Assembly (NCBI GenBank): GCA_947178145.1
Contig: CAMWXE010000021.1
Span: forward strand, 1-64,000
DNA length: 64,000 nt
From: an uncultured Lachnospiraceae bacterium
GTDB lineage: Bacteria > Bacillota > Clostridia > Lachnospirales > Lachnospiraceae
Direction of reading: 5' to 3'
Part shown: positions 62,569-64,000 of the stretch, one piece after another
How positions within the stretch are numbered: position 1 is the stretch's first letter
Layout of the letters: the number at the start of each line of letters is the position of its first letter
The notes under the pieces: model-generated
The model's database searches: none
The model's input: the letters and a program-made list of their open reading frames with translations, nothing else
What the model was told of the DNA's origin: nothing
Translations under genes and position numbers: made by a program

Positions 62569-62571
62569 GTT

Positions 62572-63363
62572 ATGAATATTTCAGCAATAGTGACTGCGGT
62601 TGTGGTCGTGGGCGGAGTCGGTTTATTTCTGGGTATCTTCCTCGGTATAGCAAGTATTGTATTCAAAGTAGAGGTGGATGAGAAGGAGGAGGCTGTCCTG
62701 GGCGTGCTTCCCGGAAATAACTGCGGTGGCTGTGGATATCCCGGCTGTTCGGGACTTGCCGCGGCGATCGCAAAGGGCGAGGCGCCGGTAAATGCCTGCC
62801 CTGTCGGCGGCGAGCCTGTCGGCAAAAAGGTTGCGGCAATCATGGGCGTGGAGGCAGGCGAGTCTGTCAGAATGACAGCTTTTGTGAAGTGCGCGGGCGA
62901 CTGTGAGAGAACCACACAGATTTATGAGTACACAGGAGTGGAAGACTGTGGTATGGTCCGCTATGTGCCGGACGGCGGCGCGAAGTCCTGCGGCCATGGC
63001 TGCCTTGGATATGGTAACTGTGTGAAGGCGTGTCCGTTTGATGCGATTCATATTGTGAATGGCATTGCGAGAGTTGACAAGGAAAAGTGCAAGGCATGTG
63101 GAAAGTGCGTGGCGGCTTGTCCAAAGCAATTGATCGAATTGATACCTTATGAGGCAAAGGCAGCAGTGGCGTGCAGTTCCAAAGACAAAGGTCCTGTCAC
63201 GATGAAAGCCTGTCAGACAGGCTGTATCGGCTGTAGTCTCTGCGTGAAAGTGTGTCCTTCAGGAGCTGTGACAGTGACGGATTTCCATGCACACATTGAC
63301 GAGAGCAAGTGTACCGGCTGCGGCGCGTGCAGGGAGAAGTGCCCGAAGAAGGCGATTGTGTAG
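62572..63363 (+). CDS. rnfB: Rnf complex subunit B
   Basis: 263 residues. Membrane helix about 5-25, then the 4Fe-4S motif NNCGGCGYPGCSGLAAAI and two ferredoxin-type pairs: CLGYGNCVKACPFDAI, CKACGKCVAACPKQLI, CIGCSLCVKVCPSGAV and CTGCGACREKCPKKAI. Entry point for electrons from ferredoxin. No fused extra domain. GGAGGTTAGG before ATG. Confidence 0.95.
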   Translation: MNISAIVTAVVVVGGVGLFLGIFLGIASIVFKVEVDEKEEAVLGVLPGNNCGGCGYPGCSGLAAAIAKGEAPVNACPVGGEPVGKKVAAIMGVEAGESVRMTAFVKCAGDCERTTQIYEYTGVEDCGMVRYVPDGGAKSCGHGCLGYGNCVKACPFDAIHIVNGIARVDKEKCKACGKCVAACPKQLIELIPYEAKAAVACSSKDKGPVTMKACQTGCIGCSLCVKVCPSGAVTVTDFHAHIDESKCTGCGACREKCPKKAIV

Positions 63364-63418
63364 TTTGGGGTGAAAATGGGAAACAATTCAATTGAATGAG
63401 ATTTTAGGGGAAAGCGGC

Positions 63419-63840
63419 ATGAGAGCGGTTGAACAAGTGGATGTCTGTTACACAGATGACAATGAGAAGCGCTGTTCAGTTTTTGTGGGTATCTGTCAAT
63501 CGCAGGAGTTATTTGAACAATATTGAAAGAAAGATTACGAACTTCTCAATGACGACTGTATTGGATTTGAGATGGCATTGATTTTGGAATCAATACCTAT
63601 GATGAAGATTTTGCAGTTATGGTATTACAGAAGGAACTGACAAACAAGATTGAAGAGATTGCCAAAGACGCGGAGGTATTTGAAATCGATGCGCTGAAAA
63701 GAAGGTATCCTGATGGATTGGACAGATCTTATAACGCGATCATTATTTTGGATCAGTTAATTTATGACGGATCAGTCAGGGAAGTACAGAATGAAATGTT
63801 TGGTTATTTCAAGTTCCTGGGCGTGTTTGACAGCGACTGA
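63419..63840 (+). pseudogene. Imm22-like immunity protein, disrupted
   Basis: From ATG 63419 (AGGGGAAAG before) the frame codes for a plausible protein but meets TGA at 63524-63526. It resumes (KKDYELLNDDCIGFEM) and then needs a one-base shift near 63572 to enter the last part: GIDFGINTYDEDFAVMVLQK through FGYFKFLGVFDSD. The order (NY/EEY-like, DFG-D-YDEDF, NxIIxL, FxFLGxV) resembles polymorphic-toxin immunity family Imm22. Two independent lesions make it a pseudogene unless the assembly is wrong. No toxin gene is adjacent. Confidence 0.6.
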
Positions 63841-64000
63841 CTGATTCAGATATTGCGGATAATTGAATACTGAAATGATAGCATAAGGGCGTATGGAATG
63901 GTAAACCATATGCCTTTATTGATCAACGGGAGAACTTGCAGAACAACTGGAATAGAAAACAAAACCTTGACACCTGAAAAAGACTATAACTATGATTTAC
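63841..64000. other. Window end without a recognised gene
   Basis: AT-rich; CATAAGGGCGTATGGAATGGTAAACCATATGCCTTTAT forms a partial inverted repeat (GGCGTATGG/CCATATGCC) with TTTAT behind, a possible terminator for the pseudogene. Nothing else is recognised. Confidence 0.45.

Noticed and set aside
1-64000. CRISPR array, tRNA, rRNA or prophage
   Set aside because: No regularly spaced repeats, no cloverleaf or rRNA sequence and no phage structural genes were recognised.

Overview
The window looks like a chromosomal segment of an anaerobic Gram-positive member of the Clostridia, most likely a Lachnospiraceae-type gut organism. The evidence is a complete six-subunit Rnf complex, a biotin-dependent sodium-pumping decarboxylase operon, a Re-citrate-synthase-like gene beside isocitrate dehydrogenase, Rex, the baiN-cmk-ispH-rpsA order, alr-mazF, scpAB, BspA-like leucine-rich surface proteins and several copies of Rpn-type nuclease genes. 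Promoters are of the ordinary TTGACA/TATAAT kind and Shine-Dalgarno sites are strong. This placement is inference from gene content; I ran no search.

Layout. 1-3062: three Rpn (PD-(D/E)XK) genes or remnants, two of them sharing a copied tail exactly 1,000 bp apart. 3289-17553: a long same-strand block of surface and envelope genes: a giant LRR protein with InlB-like repeats, two membrane-anchored LRR proteins, a secreted SH3-like protein, then a MacB-type ABC transporter (ATPase, extracellular CARDB-like partner, FtsX-type permease), followed by an intracellular-type subtilase. 18694-22273: GntR-controlled Re-citrate synthase and isocitrate dehydrogenase (2-oxoglutarate and glutamate supply). 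22585-25582 (minus): a 5'-3' exonuclease and an ABC-F ATPase. 25677-32629: rex, a coiled-coil gene, NAD(P)HX repair, alr, a lone mazF toxin, a CNNM/CorC transporter and yebC. 32686-38033: a lipoprotein, an OGG-type glycosylase, rpsU, a small membrane protein, a D,D-carboxypeptidase and a phosphoesterase. 38126-40928: scpA, scpB, a TetR-HPt fusion and a stand-alone response regulator. 41139-49753: a second D,D-carboxypeptidase, then a five-gene biotin-dependent carboxyltransferase and sodium pump operon with TetR and RpiR regulators downstream. 49762-53862: baiN-cmk-ispH-rpsA. 54030-57788: lone CheR, YprB-like nuclease, LysM protein and an XRE regulator. 58000-63363: rnfCDGEAB. 63419-63840: a broken Imm22-like immunity gene.

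How the parts fit: Rnf (reduced ferredoxin to NAD+, building an ion gradient), the sodium-pumping decarboxylase, Rex (NADH/NAD+ sensing) and NAD(P)HX repair fit a fermentative anaerobe that runs on ion-motive decarboxylation and electron bifurcation. The most unusual items are: (i) the TetR-HPt fusion next to a single-domain response regulator; (ii) the operon carrying both an acyl-CoA-type (12S-like) and a pyruvate/oxaloacetate-type (5S-like) carboxyltransferase with one biotin carrier and one membrane pump, whose gamma subunit is fused to a lipoprotein domain; (iii) a two-hairpin intercistronic element found with matching architecture but different stem sequences at two unrelated loci (icd and rnfC-rnfD); (iv) a small ORF with its own ribosome site ending three bases before rnfB. 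No tRNA, rRNA, CRISPR array, complete IS element or prophage was seen.
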